A DNA stretch of 64,000 nucleotides from Acidobacteriota bacterium (GCA_013289795.1 JABCZH010000001.1:465768-529767); one strand, 5' to 3'; positions 17,566 through 26,559 are shown, counted from the first letter of the stretch. Notes: a model not told the origin generated them from the letters alone. Numbers and translations: made by a program.

Positions 17566-18297
17566 ATGAAAGTACTTCCGATTTCTTTGGTGGTGATGTC
17601 GTTGATGGTAACGGGCGCTTTTGCGCAGACTAATATCAATCTTGGAACGGCGGACCAAGCTGCCCTAATGGGTGGCTCCGGCATAACCAACGTTAATGCA
17701 CAAACTTACATAATCGGAGATGTAGGCAGTTTTCCGACATGCACGGTAACTGGACTTACACAATCCCAAGTGAAGGGCCGCTTGTACACCAGCTGCAGTC
17801 CCGATACGGCTCAGGCGCAGAAGGATTTGACGGTGGCATACAACCAGGCGGCGGGTGCGCCGTGTGAAACCGACCTTACCGGCAAGGATCTTGGCGGAAT
17901 GACGCTCGGACCGGGAGTCTACTGTTTTTCGTCGTCAGCCGGCTTGACCGGCACTTTGACGTTGGACGCCCAGGGGAATCCCAATTCGCAGTGGATTTTC
18001 CAGATCGGCAGTAGTCTGACGACTGCCACCAACTCCGACGTGGCCATGGTCCTTGGGCAACCGCCGCTGCCGTGGAGCAAAGGTTTGAGGGGATGCAACG
18101 TGTACTGGCAGGTCGGTTCCTCAGCTACGATTGGGTCGGGCAGCACTTTTGTCGGAAAGATCCTGGCGCTTACGAGTATCACGCTGAACGGTGGCGTGCT
18201 TCGCGGCAAGGCTCTGGCCAGCAACGGTGCGGTCACGATGTCAGCCCAGGAGACGGTTGACGGTCCGCCTTGCGGTAAACCCCCGGTCGCGGACTGA
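17566..18297 (+). CDS. Secreted DUF3494 ice-binding-like protein
   Basis: 243 aa. Cleavable signal peptide (SLVVMSLMVTGAFAQ), then a single DUF3494 domain filling the protein: INLGTADQAALMGGSGITN, IIGDVGSFPT, GPGVYCFSSSAGLTGTLTLD, WIFQIGSSL, VYWQVGSSATIGSGSTFVG and KALASNGAVTMSAQETVD. Length is normal for the family. Unlike the neighbour at 15840 it has no lipid anchor or Ig modules, so it is probably released. RBS GGAAGGAAG before the ATG. Confidence 0.9.
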   Translation: MKVLPISLVVMSLMVTGAFAQTNINLGTADQAALMGGSGITNVNAQTYIIGDVGSFPTCTVTGLTQSQVKGRLYTSCSPDTAQAQKDLTVAYNQAAGAPCETDLTGKDLGGMTLGPGVYCFSSSAGLTGTLTLDAQGNPNSQWIFQIGSSLTTATNSDVAMVLGQPPLPWSKGLRGCNVYWQVGSSATIGSGSTFVGKILALTSITLNGGVLRGKALASNGAVTMSAQETVDGPPCGKPPVAD

Positions 18298-18598
18298 GGA
18301 AGGGCTTTTCTATAAGAGCCAGGGGTGACGGATTCCGCTTTCGTCCTAACGACACGGAATGACGCGTTCCTGTGGCACAATTCCGGGAAGATGAACGAAG
18401 GCAGTTCAGAGATCACATGCATCTGAAACTATTGTGCGAAGTTGCGGCGGATGTACGCATGGTCTCCTGTTTCCTGACGATGCGGGGAGTGATCGCTTGG
18501 TAGGTCGGACCGGATGCGTGACGCAGTTTCTGCAAAACCCCGTTTATGGTGCGGGATAATCTGACTGAGCAAAGGAGCACCGCGGCCTCACCGGCTGT
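18298..18598. other. Intergenic region, no gene seen
   Basis: 301 bp between the ice-binding gene and the convergent small Cys protein. No supportable frame and no palindrome copy seen here. Confidence 0.45.
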
Positions 18599-18784
18599 TT
18601 ATCGTTTCCTGGGTTTCGTTTCTGAGGCGTCGGCTGCGGAAAGCCTCCGATCTCGGTGCGGCTCGGTGCGAAGTTGACCCGTATTCAGTTCACACGCCTC
18701 CCCGATAGCCGCAGCACAGGTAGTACACGGAACGGATAATATCTGTTTCGGGGTCAGATCCCTGGTTTTCACGAACTGTACCAT
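18599..18784 (-). CDS. Small Cys-rich putative metal-binding protein
   Basis: 61 aa. Cys20, Cys23 and Cys31 with His43 (VPCTTCAAAIGEAC, then RTEPHRDRRLSA) make a probable zinc site. The pattern C-T-C-x5-GEAC-x-L-x-TGQ-RTEPHRDRR resembles a recurrent small bacterial protein family known to me only as hypothetical. Divergent from the KaiC operon; a palindrome copy lies 23 nt upstream of its start. Confidence 0.6.
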   Translation of the reverse strand: MVQFVKTRDLTPKQILSVPCTTCAAAIGEACELNTGQLRTEPHRDRRLSAADASETKPRKR

Positions 18785-18807
18785 ACAACGCTTCCGAAGC
18801 TGGGAGA

Positions 18808-18823
18808 TGGTCGATATTGCTCA
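18808..18823. promoter_or_regulatory. Crp-like palindrome, copy 12, before KaiC operon
   Basis: TGGTCGATATTGCTCA, one mismatch. Located in the divergent gap between the small Cys protein (start 18784) and the KaiC-type gene (start 18925, 101 nt away). Confidence 0.52.
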
Positions 18824-18924
18824 TTGTCAAGACATTGGCGTAGGTCAGCAGCAGAATCCCTCATGTTAAGATACGATGTCCGTTTGACTCTCAAGCCAAA
18901 GGGACTTGATTCAGGAGTCTCGCT

Positions 18925-20412
18925 ATGAGCCCTGCCAGGCCAAAAGTTGCCCACCGCTCGCTGGCCAAATCCCCCACAGGAATCCAAGGGCTGGATGAAG
19001 TCACGGGCGGAGGCTTGCCCAAAGGTCGGGTCACGCTGCTCTGTGGCAGTGCGGGGTGCGGCAAGAGCTTACTGGCGATGGAGTTCCTAGTGCACGGCGC
19101 GGTACGCTACGGCGAGCCTGGCGTGTGCATGGACTTCGAAGAGACCGAGGAGAAGCTGAGGGCCAACGTCGCATCGCTGGGGTTTGATTTGCGTGATCTC
19201 GCCAAACGCAAGAAACTGTTGGTGGATTACGTGGCCGTTGACCGACACAAGATTGCCGAGACGGGAGAATACAACCTTGAGGGTTTGTTCATTCGTTTGG
19301 GCCACGCCGTCAAAGCGATCAAAGCAAAGCGGGTTGTCCTGGACAGCATCGAAGCACTTTTTACAGGATTAACGGATTCAACGACACTGCGAGCGGAACT
19401 CCGCCGGCTGTTTCAGTGGCTGGAAGAACGCAGGCTTACCGCCGTCGTTACCGGCGAAGCGGGAGAGCACACGCTGACGCGCCACGGGTTGGAGGAATAT
19501 ATTGCCGATTGCGTGATCGCGCTGGACCACCGGGTAACGGAACAGATTTCCACGCGCCGTCTGCGAATCGTCAAGTACCGGGGTACTTCCCACGGCACCG
19601 ATGAGTATCCGTTCCTGATCGATCGTGAGGGCGTCTCGGTGGTGCCGCTCAGTTCCCTGGCACTTGCCCACAAAGCACTGACCGACCGCGTGTCAACCGG
19701 GATTCCGGCTTTGGACGGGATGATGGAAGGGAAGGGGTTCTTCCGTGGAAGCAGTGTGCTGGTGTCGGGGACGGCGGGAACTGGGAAGTCCAGCCTGGCG
19801 GCGAACTTCGCCAGCGCCGCCTGCGCTCGCGGCGAAGAGTGCCTGTATTTCGCTTTTGAAGAGTCTCCCAGCCAGATTCTCCGTAACATGCGCTCGGTTG
19901 GCCTCAATCTGGAGCGGTGGGTAAGGCAGCGCTTATTGCACTTCCACGCGATGCGGCCAACCAGTTCGGGCCTGGAAGGGCACTTAGCTACGATTCACAA
20001 AATGATCGCCAAGGTTCGACCAAGGGTAGTGGTCATCGACCCGATCACGAACCTGATATCGGCCTCGGGAACCTATGACGTTAAATCGATGCTCATGCGT
20101 CTGGTCGATTTTCTGAAGGTGGAACAGATCACGTCGATGTTCACGAATCTGACATTTGCAGGAGATCCTCATGAGGGAACGGCGGCGGGCGTCTCCTCCC
20201 TCATGGACGCCTGGATTGTATTGCGGGACAGTAAACCCAACGGAAGACCGAGACGCGAGCTTTACGTTCTGAAATCCCGCGGCATGGCGCATTCGCGCGA
20301 ACCTCGTGAGCTAATCGTGAGTCAGAGAGGCATCGAATTGGGTATCGTGCTGACGGACCACACGCTGGGCACGGCCGTCGCAGGTTCAAGCGTCGTCAGG
20401 TCCGCCAAGTAA
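18925..20412 (+). CDS. kaiC: KaiC-family double-domain ATPase
   Basis: 495 aa with two RecA-like domains. CI: Walker A GSAGCGKS (41-48), catalytic Glu72-Glu73 in DFEETEE. CII: Walker A GTAGTGKS (282-289), Glu312-Glu313 in FEESPSQ. By my alignment to cyanobacterial KaiC, the CII phosphosites T426/S431/T432 correspond to Thr419, Ser424 and Ser425 in GTAAGVSSLMDA, so autophosphorylation looks possible. Outside cyanobacteria such proteins act in stress or redox signalling rather than proven clocks. First gene of an operon with a KaiB-like protein, a histidine kinase and a LuxR-type regulator. Confidence 0.92.
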   Translation: MSPARPKVAHRSLAKSPTGIQGLDEVTGGGLPKGRVTLLCGSAGCGKSLLAMEFLVHGAVRYGEPGVCMDFEETEEKLRANVASLGFDLRDLAKRKKLLVDYVAVDRHKIAETGEYNLEGLFIRLGHAVKAIKAKRVVLDSIEALFTGLTDSTTLRAELRRLFQWLEERRLTAVVTGEAGEHTLTRHGLEEYIADCVIALDHRVTEQISTRRLRIVKYRGTSHGTDEYPFLIDREGVSVVPLSSLALAHKALTDRVSTGIPALDGMMEGKGFFRGSSVLVSGTAGTGKSSLAANFASAACARGEECLYFAFEESPSQILRNMRSVGLNLERWVRQRLLHFHAMRPTSSGLEGHLATIHKMIAKVRPRVVVIDPITNLISASGTYDVKSMLMRLVDFLKVEQITSMFTNLTFAGDPHEGTAAGVSSLMDAWIVLRDSKPNGRPRRELYVLKSRGMAHSREPRELIVSQRGIELGIVLTDHTLGTAVAGSSVVRSAK

Positions 20413-20448
20413 GAGGTCGGCCTATCTGGCCAGATACCGTATACCGAC

Positions 20449-20775
20449 ATGAAGAAGCGTTCACCACAGAAACGTCGCCCTGCCAAGACCCTCCGGAAGG
20501 ACTTTTACCGGTTGCGGCTGTACATCGCAGGCCAAACCCCTAATTCGATCGCTGCGATCGCGAACCTAAAGAACATCTGTGAGGACAAACTGCGGGGCAA
20601 ATATCGTATCGAAGTGGTCGACTTGCTGGAGAAGCCGCAACTGGCCAAGGGCGATCAGATCATCGCCATTCCGACGCTGGTGAGAAGGCTTCCGCCGCCG
20701 GTCAAGAAAATCATTGGGAACCTCTCCAAGACCGAGAGTGTTATCGTGGGGTTGGATCTTCAGCCGGTACGCTGA
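20449..20775 (+). CDS. kaiB: KaiB-like thioredoxin-fold protein
   Basis: 108 aa, 36 nt after the KaiC stop. A basic N-terminal tail precedes the KaiB core: YRLRLYIAGQTPNSIAAIAN, then YRIEVVDLLEKPQLAKGDQI, IAIPTLVRRLPPPVKKIIG and VIVGLDLQP. These are the family's beta1-alpha1, LLE-P-LA and PTLVR-PPP signatures. KaiB binds KaiC CI and recruits partners. Linkage to KaiC and a kinase supports a working KaiBC-type module. Confidence 0.9.
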   Translation: MKKRSPQKRRPAKTLRKDFYRLRLYIAGQTPNSIAAIANLKNICEDKLRGKYRIEVVDLLEKPQLAKGDQIIAIPTLVRRLPPPVKKIIGNLSKTESVIVGLDLQPVR

Positions 20776-20795
20776 AGAAAGGGCTCAAATAGCAG

Positions 20796-22115
20796 ATGTC
20801 TAACAGGCGAGCCCGTTCCGATGGCCGAGCGATCCAGGGACATTTAGCCGGCAAAGTCGGTGCGTCGAAAGCAACTCGCAAAAGCCTCGGTCGTTCTCCA
20901 CGCAAACTCCCTTCATCCACGCCCCCGGATCAGCAAACAAAGCTCCTCGCTCGGCTGGAGACTGCGGAGGAAACTCTGCGTGCCATCCAGTCCGGCGAAG
21001 TGGATGCTCTGATGGTCTCCGGTCGTCGCGGAGAGCAGGTTGTTTCTCTGAGAGGTGGCGAACCGGCCTATCGCATGCTGGTGGAGGCCATGAGCGAAGG
21101 TGCGGCAACTCTGTCCCGGAATGGCTCTGTACTCTACTGCAATCGCAGGTTTGCAGAGCTGATTCGGAGGCCCGCTGGCAAACTTGTCGGAATGGCGGCT
21201 CAGTCGCTGCTTGTAGAAGCAGAACGAGGCCGATTTGAAACTCTGCTGGCCGAGGCTCAGAAGGCGGCGGCGAAAGACGAATTCAACCTGCGTTGCCCAG
21301 ACGGGACTCTGGTTCCGGTCTATTTGTCTCTGAGCCAGTTTCGTGGCTACAAGGGTCAGGCGCTAGGGATGGTGATAACCGATCTGAGCGAGCAAAAACG
21401 CAAGCAGGCTGCGGAAATCAAGCAGGCCGAAGCGATGCACCGGCTCCTTCTGGAACACGAGCTTTCGGCGCAAGAGGAGGAACGGCGCCGCATTGCGCGC
21501 GAATTGCATGACGAAGCCGGCCAATTGCTGACCGCTCTTTTGGTCGGCCTGCGTAACCTGGAAGACGCTCGGAAACTAGCAGATGTTAAGGTACAGGGAC
21601 ATCGGCTGCGGGAAATCACTGCCCAGGCCATCGACGAGGTCGGTCGGATCGCCCGCGGGCTTCACCCGACGGTTCTGGACGACCACGGCCTGGGGGTTGC
21701 ACTCAGCCGATACGTTGCCGAGTACACAAAGACCCACAAGATAGCTGTGGATCTCAGACTGAATGAAATTGACTCCAGCAACCTGCCGCCAGCAATCCAG
21801 ATCGCGTTGTATCGCATTCTCCAGGAAGCCCTGACCAACGTTGCCCGGCATTCGGGAGCCAAGACCGTCCGGATTCGGTTCGCCCGCTTGGCCACGGCTT
21901 TGGAGGTAGCAGTAAGCGATGACGGATGTGGCTTTGACGCGAAAGCCGTGGCCGTTTCCTCGCACCGCCTGGGGATTCAGAGTATGCGAGAGAGAGCGGC
22001 AATGTTGGGCGGGAGCGTCAGTTTCACATCCCAGCGCAAGGGGATCAAGATTCTGGTGACGGTCCCACTTGCCAACCAGGATTTCCAGCCCTCGGTGGGG
22101 CCGAGGAGCACCTAA
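20796..22115 (+). CDS. PAS-domain histidine kinase, NarX/DegS type
   Basis: 439 aa, no membrane segments, so cytoplasmic. A basic tail, then a short coil (LETAEETLRAIQSGEVDAL), a PAS domain (about 93-200, GSVLYCNRRFAELIRRP) and a HisKA_3 dimerisation domain with His238 in RRIARELHDEAGQLL. The HATPase has the N box region (LYRILQEALTNVARHSGA) and GCGFD, followed by LGIQSMRERAAMLGG. Follows the KaiB-like gene by 20 nt; likely reads KaiC/KaiB state (inference) and phosphorylates the adjacent regulator. Confidence 0.9.
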   Translation: MSNRRARSDGRAIQGHLAGKVGASKATRKSLGRSPRKLPSSTPPDQQTKLLARLETAEETLRAIQSGEVDALMVSGRRGEQVVSLRGGEPAYRMLVEAMSEGAATLSRNGSVLYCNRRFAELIRRPAGKLVGMAAQSLLVEAERGRFETLLAEAQKAAAKDEFNLRCPDGTLVPVYLSLSQFRGYKGQALGMVITDLSEQKRKQAAEIKQAEAMHRLLLEHELSAQEEERRRIARELHDEAGQLLTALLVGLRNLEDARKLADVKVQGHRLREITAQAIDEVGRIARGLHPTVLDDHGLGVALSRYVAEYTKTHKIAVDLRLNEIDSSNLPPAIQIALYRILQEALTNVARHSGAKTVRIRFARLATALEVAVSDDGCGFDAKAVAVSSHRLGIQSMRERAAMLGGSVSFTSQRKGIKILVTVPLANQDFQPSVGPRST

Positions 22116-22116
22116 A

Positions 22117-22821
22117 ATGCCGGCGCGAAGGGACAAGATCAGAGTCATGATTGTGGATGATCACGCAATCCTCCGCGCAGGACTGAAAATGCTTGTCAAT
22201 GCCCAGCCCGATATGGAAGTTGTCTCGGAAGCTCCTGATGGGGAGAAGGCGGTTCAAGCAGCACGGGAAACGAGACCGGACGTGGCCTTGCTGGACCTCA
22301 CCATGCCTCGGGTTGGGGGCATGCAGGCACTGCAGCAGATGGCACGGAACTGTTGCGAAACCCGGGTGCTCGTCCTCACGATGCACGATGACCCTGCATA
22401 CTTGCGATCGGCACTGGCTGCCGGGGCCTCTGGCTACTTGTTGAAGAGGGCGGTGGATGCTGAACTGCTCGCCGCCATACGAGCGGTCCATCGCGGAGGG
22501 ACCTACGTGGACCCGCGTTTGGCCAACGTTCTCGTCCAGGACGTGCTGGCGAAGAGGGGTACAAGAGCTGCGCCCAAACGGCCCGTAAACATCCTTAGCG
22601 ACCGAGAGTTGCAGGTGCTTAGCCTCGTGGCGCGGGGTTACACCAGTGCACAAATAGCCCAACAGATTTTTGTGGGTGTGAAAACTGTCGAGACTTATCG
22701 TTCACGCTTTGCTGAGAAGCTCGGACTTCGGACGCGCAGCGACGTGATTCATTTCGCGGTGCGAATAGGTCTATTGACCCCAGAAACGCTTGAGAGTGAG
22801 CCGGGCCGCTCGGCTAGGTAA
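22117..22821 (+). CDS. NarL/FixJ-type response regulator with LuxR HTH
   Basis: 234 aa from ATG 22117, one base after the kinase stop; a longer frame from 22069 overlaps the kinase. Receiver domain with IVDDH (12-16), phospho-acceptor Asp60 in ALLDLTMP and Lys in GYLLKRAVD. The C-terminal LuxR HTH carries LSDRELQVLSLVARGYTSAQ and VKTVETYRSRFAEKLGL. It is the output of the KaiC-KaiB-kinase operon; targets are not visible. Confidence 0.92.
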   Translation: MPARRDKIRVMIVDDHAILRAGLKMLVNAQPDMEVVSEAPDGEKAVQAARETRPDVALLDLTMPRVGGMQALQQMARNCCETRVLVLTMHDDPAYLRSALAAGASGYLLKRAVDAELLAAIRAVHRGGTYVDPRLANVLVQDVLAKRGTRAAPKRPVNILSDRELQVLSLVARGYTSAQIAQQIFVGVKTVETYRSRFAEKLGLRTRSDVIHFAVRIGLLTPETLESEPGRSAR

Positions 22822-23034
22822 GAATTGTGTTTCACGCAGCATTTCTGCCCCGATAGGTAGTGCCCCTGCCCGCTCGTGTCAGGGTTTTCCCGGACAAAGC
22901 CCCTCATTATTAGGAGCATCCCCGATACCCCGCTTATTTCATCTGCAGCACACTACGTGCAGGCTGCAAAAGTGTAGCTTCCCCGCGAACCCAGGTCACA
23001 AGCTGGCAGACGGCGATCGGAGAACAAAACAATA

Positions 23035-23754
23035 GTGATGAAAACGACATTGAATGCCTCCTCCGCGACGCCAAATGCTGGAATTTCTGTGATTGGTATC
23101 AAGAAGTCGCGCATCGGCTTTGATGGTGAGGCTTTTCTCGCAAAAGCCGGGGTTGGCAAAACAGTGGTCAGTCTGAAAAAGAAGGAAGCCGCCTTTTCAC
23201 AAGGCGCCCCAGCTGACGCTGTCTTCTACATTCAGAAAGGCAAGGTTCAACTCACGGTCGTGTCCAAGATTGGCAAGGAAGCAACCTTGGGCATATTGAG
23301 CGAGGGAGAATTTTTCGGGGAAGGTGGCTTGGCTGGACAGCCTCTACGCATGGGGTCTGCTACTGCAATGACGGACTGCGAACTTCTACGGATTGACAAG
23401 AAGGAAATGATGCTAGCACTTCACCGGGAACACACGTTCTCGGATATGTTCGTAGCTTATTTGCTGGCACGGAACATTCGATACGAAGAGGATTTGGTTG
23501 ACCAACTCTTCAACTCCAGCGAAAAGAGGCTTGCTCGAATTCTGCTCTTGCTTGCCCATTTCGGCAAGGAGGGCGTGCCCGAAACTGTGATCCCCAAGAT
23601 CACTCAGGAGACCTTAGCAGACATGATAGGCACGACCCGGTCACGGGTCAGTTTTTTCATGAATAGGTTCAGAAAGTTGGGCTTCGTTCACTATGATGGC
23701 GGGAGCGGTCTGCAAGTTCATACCTCGCTTCTCAGTGTCATTCTCCACGACTAG
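23035..23754 (+). CDS. Crp/Fnr-family transcriptional regulator, second
   Basis: 239 aa; GTG at 23035 (ATG at 23038 in frame) with GGAG 12 nt upstream. Cyclic-nucleotide-binding fold (SQGAPADAVFYIQKGKVQL, GILSEGEFFGEGGLAGQ), dimer helix, and winged HTH with TQETLADMIGTTRSRVSFF as helix-turn-helix. The E-GE-GL block resembles the nucleotide pocket but the cAMP Arg cassette is replaced by LAGQPLRMG, so ligand is uncertain. A perfect palindrome copy lies 8 nt after its stop. It is a second candidate reader of the repeated sites. Confidence 0.88.
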   Translation: MMKTTLNASSATPNAGISVIGIKKSRIGFDGEAFLAKAGVGKTVVSLKKKEAAFSQGAPADAVFYIQKGKVQLTVVSKIGKEATLGILSEGEFFGEGGLAGQPLRMGSATAMTDCELLRIDKKEMMLALHREHTFSDMFVAYLLARNIRYEEDLVDQLFNSSEKRLARILLLLAHFGKEGVPETVIPKITQETLADMIGTTRSRVSFFMNRFRKLGFVHYDGGSGLQVHTSLLSVILHD

Positions 23755-23762
23755 GCGGTTTA

Positions 23763-23778
23763 TGAACAATATTGAACA
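23763..23778. promoter_or_regulatory. Crp-like palindrome, copy 13 (perfect)
   Basis: TGAACAATATTGAACA fits the consensus fully; all bases pair with their symmetric partner except the outer TGAA/GAACA positions 3-4. It lies between convergent genes, just after the second Crp/Fnr gene, so a promoter role is less clear than for other copies. Confidence 0.5.
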
Positions 23779-23940
23779 GACCCACTCTAAGCAGGGGAAT
23801 AGGCCCTCGCAAACGTGAGCCGCGGGTTAGTGCAACCTCGAGTACTCGAACCATAGAAGAATCAAAACTGTCGTTGCAAACTGCGGAGCACCCGCTTGAC
23901 CTCCGCATCGATTCGTACGGCAGGTCAGCGCCGATTCATC

Positions 23941-24420
23941 CTAACGGCTGTCTGTCAAGAGGTCAGGCGTTGTTCCGCGTCTCTCTAACCGCGCTGACTC
24001 GCGGGAAATCGTAAGATTGTGTGGCTTGCCCTCTAAAGCGACTACTTCCATGATCCGTTGTTGCTTATCCCCAGTGACGGGCATGGCTGTTCCTCCATTG
24101 GTCGGAGTCTGAGCCACTCTCTTCGCCAAGGCCAGCTGCTGCCGAGCCAGTTTTCGCAGTTGTTCAACGTGTTCATGCAAGGCCGACCGGAGTTCCGCGA
24201 GGGTATCTGTGAAGTTGGTAGTGTTCGGTGCTATGGCCGGAGCGCACAATTCGCGGATCCGGTCTTCGAGGCGACGAGATGTATGGACGACAGGCTGCCA
24301 CAATGAAAGGTGGGATTCTAAGAAGCGTTTCTGGTAGGCCACCCGGGGATTTTCCAGAACTTCTTGTAGGCGACCAACATCCTTACACTCCGCAGACATT
24401 GCCATCGGATCACGGGCCAC
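23941..24420 (-). CDS. Hypothetical helical protein
   Basis: 159 aa (start may be Met8 instead). No known domain. The middle is predicted helical and charged (LAELRSALHEHVEQLRKLAR, then QQLALAKRV), suggesting a coiled coil; the C-terminus is polar. No signal peptide or membrane segment. Located just left of the integrase fragment, so it may be part of the integrated-element scar. Confidence 0.45.
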   Translation of the reverse strand: MARDPMAMSAECKDVGRLQEVLENPRVAYQKRFLESHLSLWQPVVHTSRRLEDRIRELCAPAIAPNTTNFTDTLAELRSALHEHVEQLRKLARQQLALAKRVAQTPTNGGTAMPVTGDKQQRIMEVVALEGKPHNLTISRESARLERRGTTPDLLTDSR

Positions 24421-24627
24421 GCATCAATTAAGAGAGGCGAGCAAAACACTTCGTAGCATTTTTCTAGTTCCTACCCACGAGACATAGAGCACGATGCCAA
24501 AAGGATGCAATCACGATCAACAATACCTTCCCGATGGCCCAGGCAAAAACGACTTCATCCGGCGCAGCCATCCCGCGCCTCCCGTCAAACAGATGCTAAA
24601 ACGGCCTCGCATTGGTAGCCATGTCTC

Positions 24628-25143
24628 GTGCTAATACCGGCGACCGCATGCGGTGAAGTGCAAACCAAACAAAAAGAGGGCGTGCGTGAGGGTCCACTCG
24701 CAATCGAAACAGCGGTGGGAAAGTCGGGGGAACTGATGAGGACAAGTAATATACCGCAACTCGCCAAAAGGCTGGACCTGCACCGCAAGAACTGCGGTGG
24801 CACATCGACCGGACCGATCTTCGCGAATTCAGCCGGCCATCCCCTGGACTTGAACGCTTGCTATCAGCGGTCAATGAAGTACGTGCTGAAGCGTGCGGGC
24901 ATTATTTGGCACGGGTGGCACGGTTTCCGAAGAGGATTGGCTTCGAATCTGAACCGCCTGGGCGTGGACGATTCAGTGATCCAGCGTATTCTGCGCCACA
25001 GCAACGTAGCTACTACACAGAACCACTACATCAAGACCGCATCGCCGGATGCGATCGCAGCGATGAAGCAGTTCTCCGAAGCCTTAATGTGCTCCGCTTG
25101 TGCTCCAGATGGAGACCTCAAGGCTGATGGCAGCGTGCGGTAG
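24628..25143 (+). pseudogene. Tyrosine recombinase, C-terminal fragment
   Basis: About 171 codons. Only the C-terminal catalytic part is recognisable: GPIFANSAGHPLDLN, WHGWHGFRRGLASNL (His-x-x-Arg box), ILRHSNVATTQNHY (Arg/His and nucleophile Tyr). The DNA-binding domain and the first catalytic Arg, normally 150-250 residues upstream, are absent, and nothing in 24421-24627 supplies them. The fragment ends 29 nt from the 3' end of tRNA-Ser, the classic site for integrase-mediated insertion. I take it as the remnant of an integrated element. Confidence 0.8.
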
Positions 25144-25172
25144 TTGAAGGTAAGTCCCACTCTATGAGTGAT

Positions 25173-25266
<94 letters not shown>

Positions 25267-25352
25267 GTCGTGCGGAAGTTCAGTTTACCATGGTGGGAAT
25301 GTCTGCGTTACAGGCCCTTCGCTTCGGCGCGTCCGGTCACTTGCTCCAGCTC

Positions 25353-25832
25353 TTATGGATTGCCGTGAGCCTTCGGATGATTGATACTAACCCCGCGGGG
25401 ACTAGCGATGCCCCTGTTTTCCTGCCCCAGGCTCGCCCTCTCCACCAGCATTCTCTGGACGGCGGTGTGGATCTTTTGATATGCGGGAATGCGGTAGTTC
25501 CAGCGCTCATCCGGCTCCGGTGGATTCACGACCATCGTGGCATTGGCTTCGAACAGCAAAACCTCCTTGGCGTTCAAGCCGAAATCGATCCCGGCGTAGT
25601 CCAAAGCGAGCGTAGCCTGGATTCGTTGCAGCGCATTCATCGCGAGCGGACCGATCACCGCTGGCATGTTTTCCAGAAACGCGGCGTCTTCTGCGCGGTG
25701 CTCCGGATTGTCCGCCATCTCCGCCGTAAAATAGTGAATTTTCCAATGACTCGAAATCGCAACGTGGAGCGGATAGATCTGGCCATCAATCATCATCGCC
25801 CGGTGCCGTAGACCTTCAGCGTGAACCATGTC
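25353..25832 (-). pseudogene. ATP-grasp-type protein, 3' fragment
   Basis: The frame continues upstream but resemblance starts near 25832. Recognisable blocks: HRAMMIDGQIYPLHVAISSH, WKIHYFTAEMADNPEHRAED, LDYAGIDFGLNAKEVLLFEA and NATMVVNPP. These match the C-terminal metal- and ATP-binding half of an ATP-grasp domain (E-N type FEANATM). The N-terminal half is missing; the sequence beyond belongs to a GGDEF gene on the other strand. It therefore cannot encode an intact enzyme. Confidence 0.65.
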
Positions 25833-26034
25833 TTCAGCGCGCGGAAACCGCGGGAAAGATCCGGACCGTAATCGCACGGCCATCGAGATCCAGGAGCCAG
25901 GCCACGGGTTTCCCGTCGCAAATATGCGGACGAAGCCGCGAACGCATCTCGTTGCCGGAGCAACCTGCCAGGTCGACCCCATGCGGAAATGGGTCTTAGG
26001 CGAATACACCGTGCAGCGGGCTGCTGGCGCAGGC

Positions 26035-26181
26035 GAGGTAAAGGTACCCGTGGATGCCTCCATCGGCTTGGCGCAATGGCAGAAAGGCGAAAGCATGCTG
26101 AAGTTAATCGAACGCGCTGACACCGCCATGTACGAGGAAAAGCGGCAATCGCAGAAAAGCAAGGCGGCGAAGGCTTGGTGA
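26035..26181 (+). pseudogene. GGDEF domain, C-terminal fragment
   Basis: The frame shows only the end of a diguanylate cyclase domain: VDASIGLAQWQKGESMLKLI followed by ERADTAMYEEKRQSQ, then stop. The upstream active-site GG(D/E)EF motif is absent; the preceding bases read in the opposite direction as ATP-grasp fragment. This is a junction of two broken genes. Confidence 0.65.
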
Positions 26182-26559
26182 AGACGTTGCTACCTCTTGC
26201 GCCCATCCCGGCTGGTTACCTAAGGTTACCTTTTTCGTCTTCACTGGCGGCACTAGTTGAAGGTTGCTAAATCGCTGCCGATGTTATCTGCGGGTGGTAA
26301 TGACCACAAACATGCTGCGAACCGAGTCTGTCGCACGAAACGAATGTAGGGACGTATGGATGCCTTTTCCATCACGAGGCCGGAAGCGATCACCCCTGCC
26401 GGCAATGCCGGGGGCCATGGTTCGTCGCGGAACGATGCCCGGCAGCAACGCCGCCCGCGCCCAGCACCCGAGCCAGCCACTCCAGAGCTAGCCGACGCAC
26501 CCACCGAAGAAGACAACACCCATCAAATCGATGAATTAGCCTGATCAGCTCTCGTGGAG
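26182..26559. other. Intergenic region between gene fragments
   Basis: No supportable gene. Short open frames are Ala/Pro/Arg-rich and look like chance. Part of the degenerate zone from 24.4 to 27.0 kb. Confidence 0.45.

Noticed and set aside
3034-23778. Palindromes as ordinary Fnr boxes or as transposon ends
   Set aside because: The Fnr core TTGAT-N4-ATCAA does not fit, and no transposase or target duplications accompany the copies.
23941-24420. Excisionase or other element gene next to the integrase fragment
   Set aside because: The product lacks a DNA-binding motif; only a helical hypothetical protein can be claimed.
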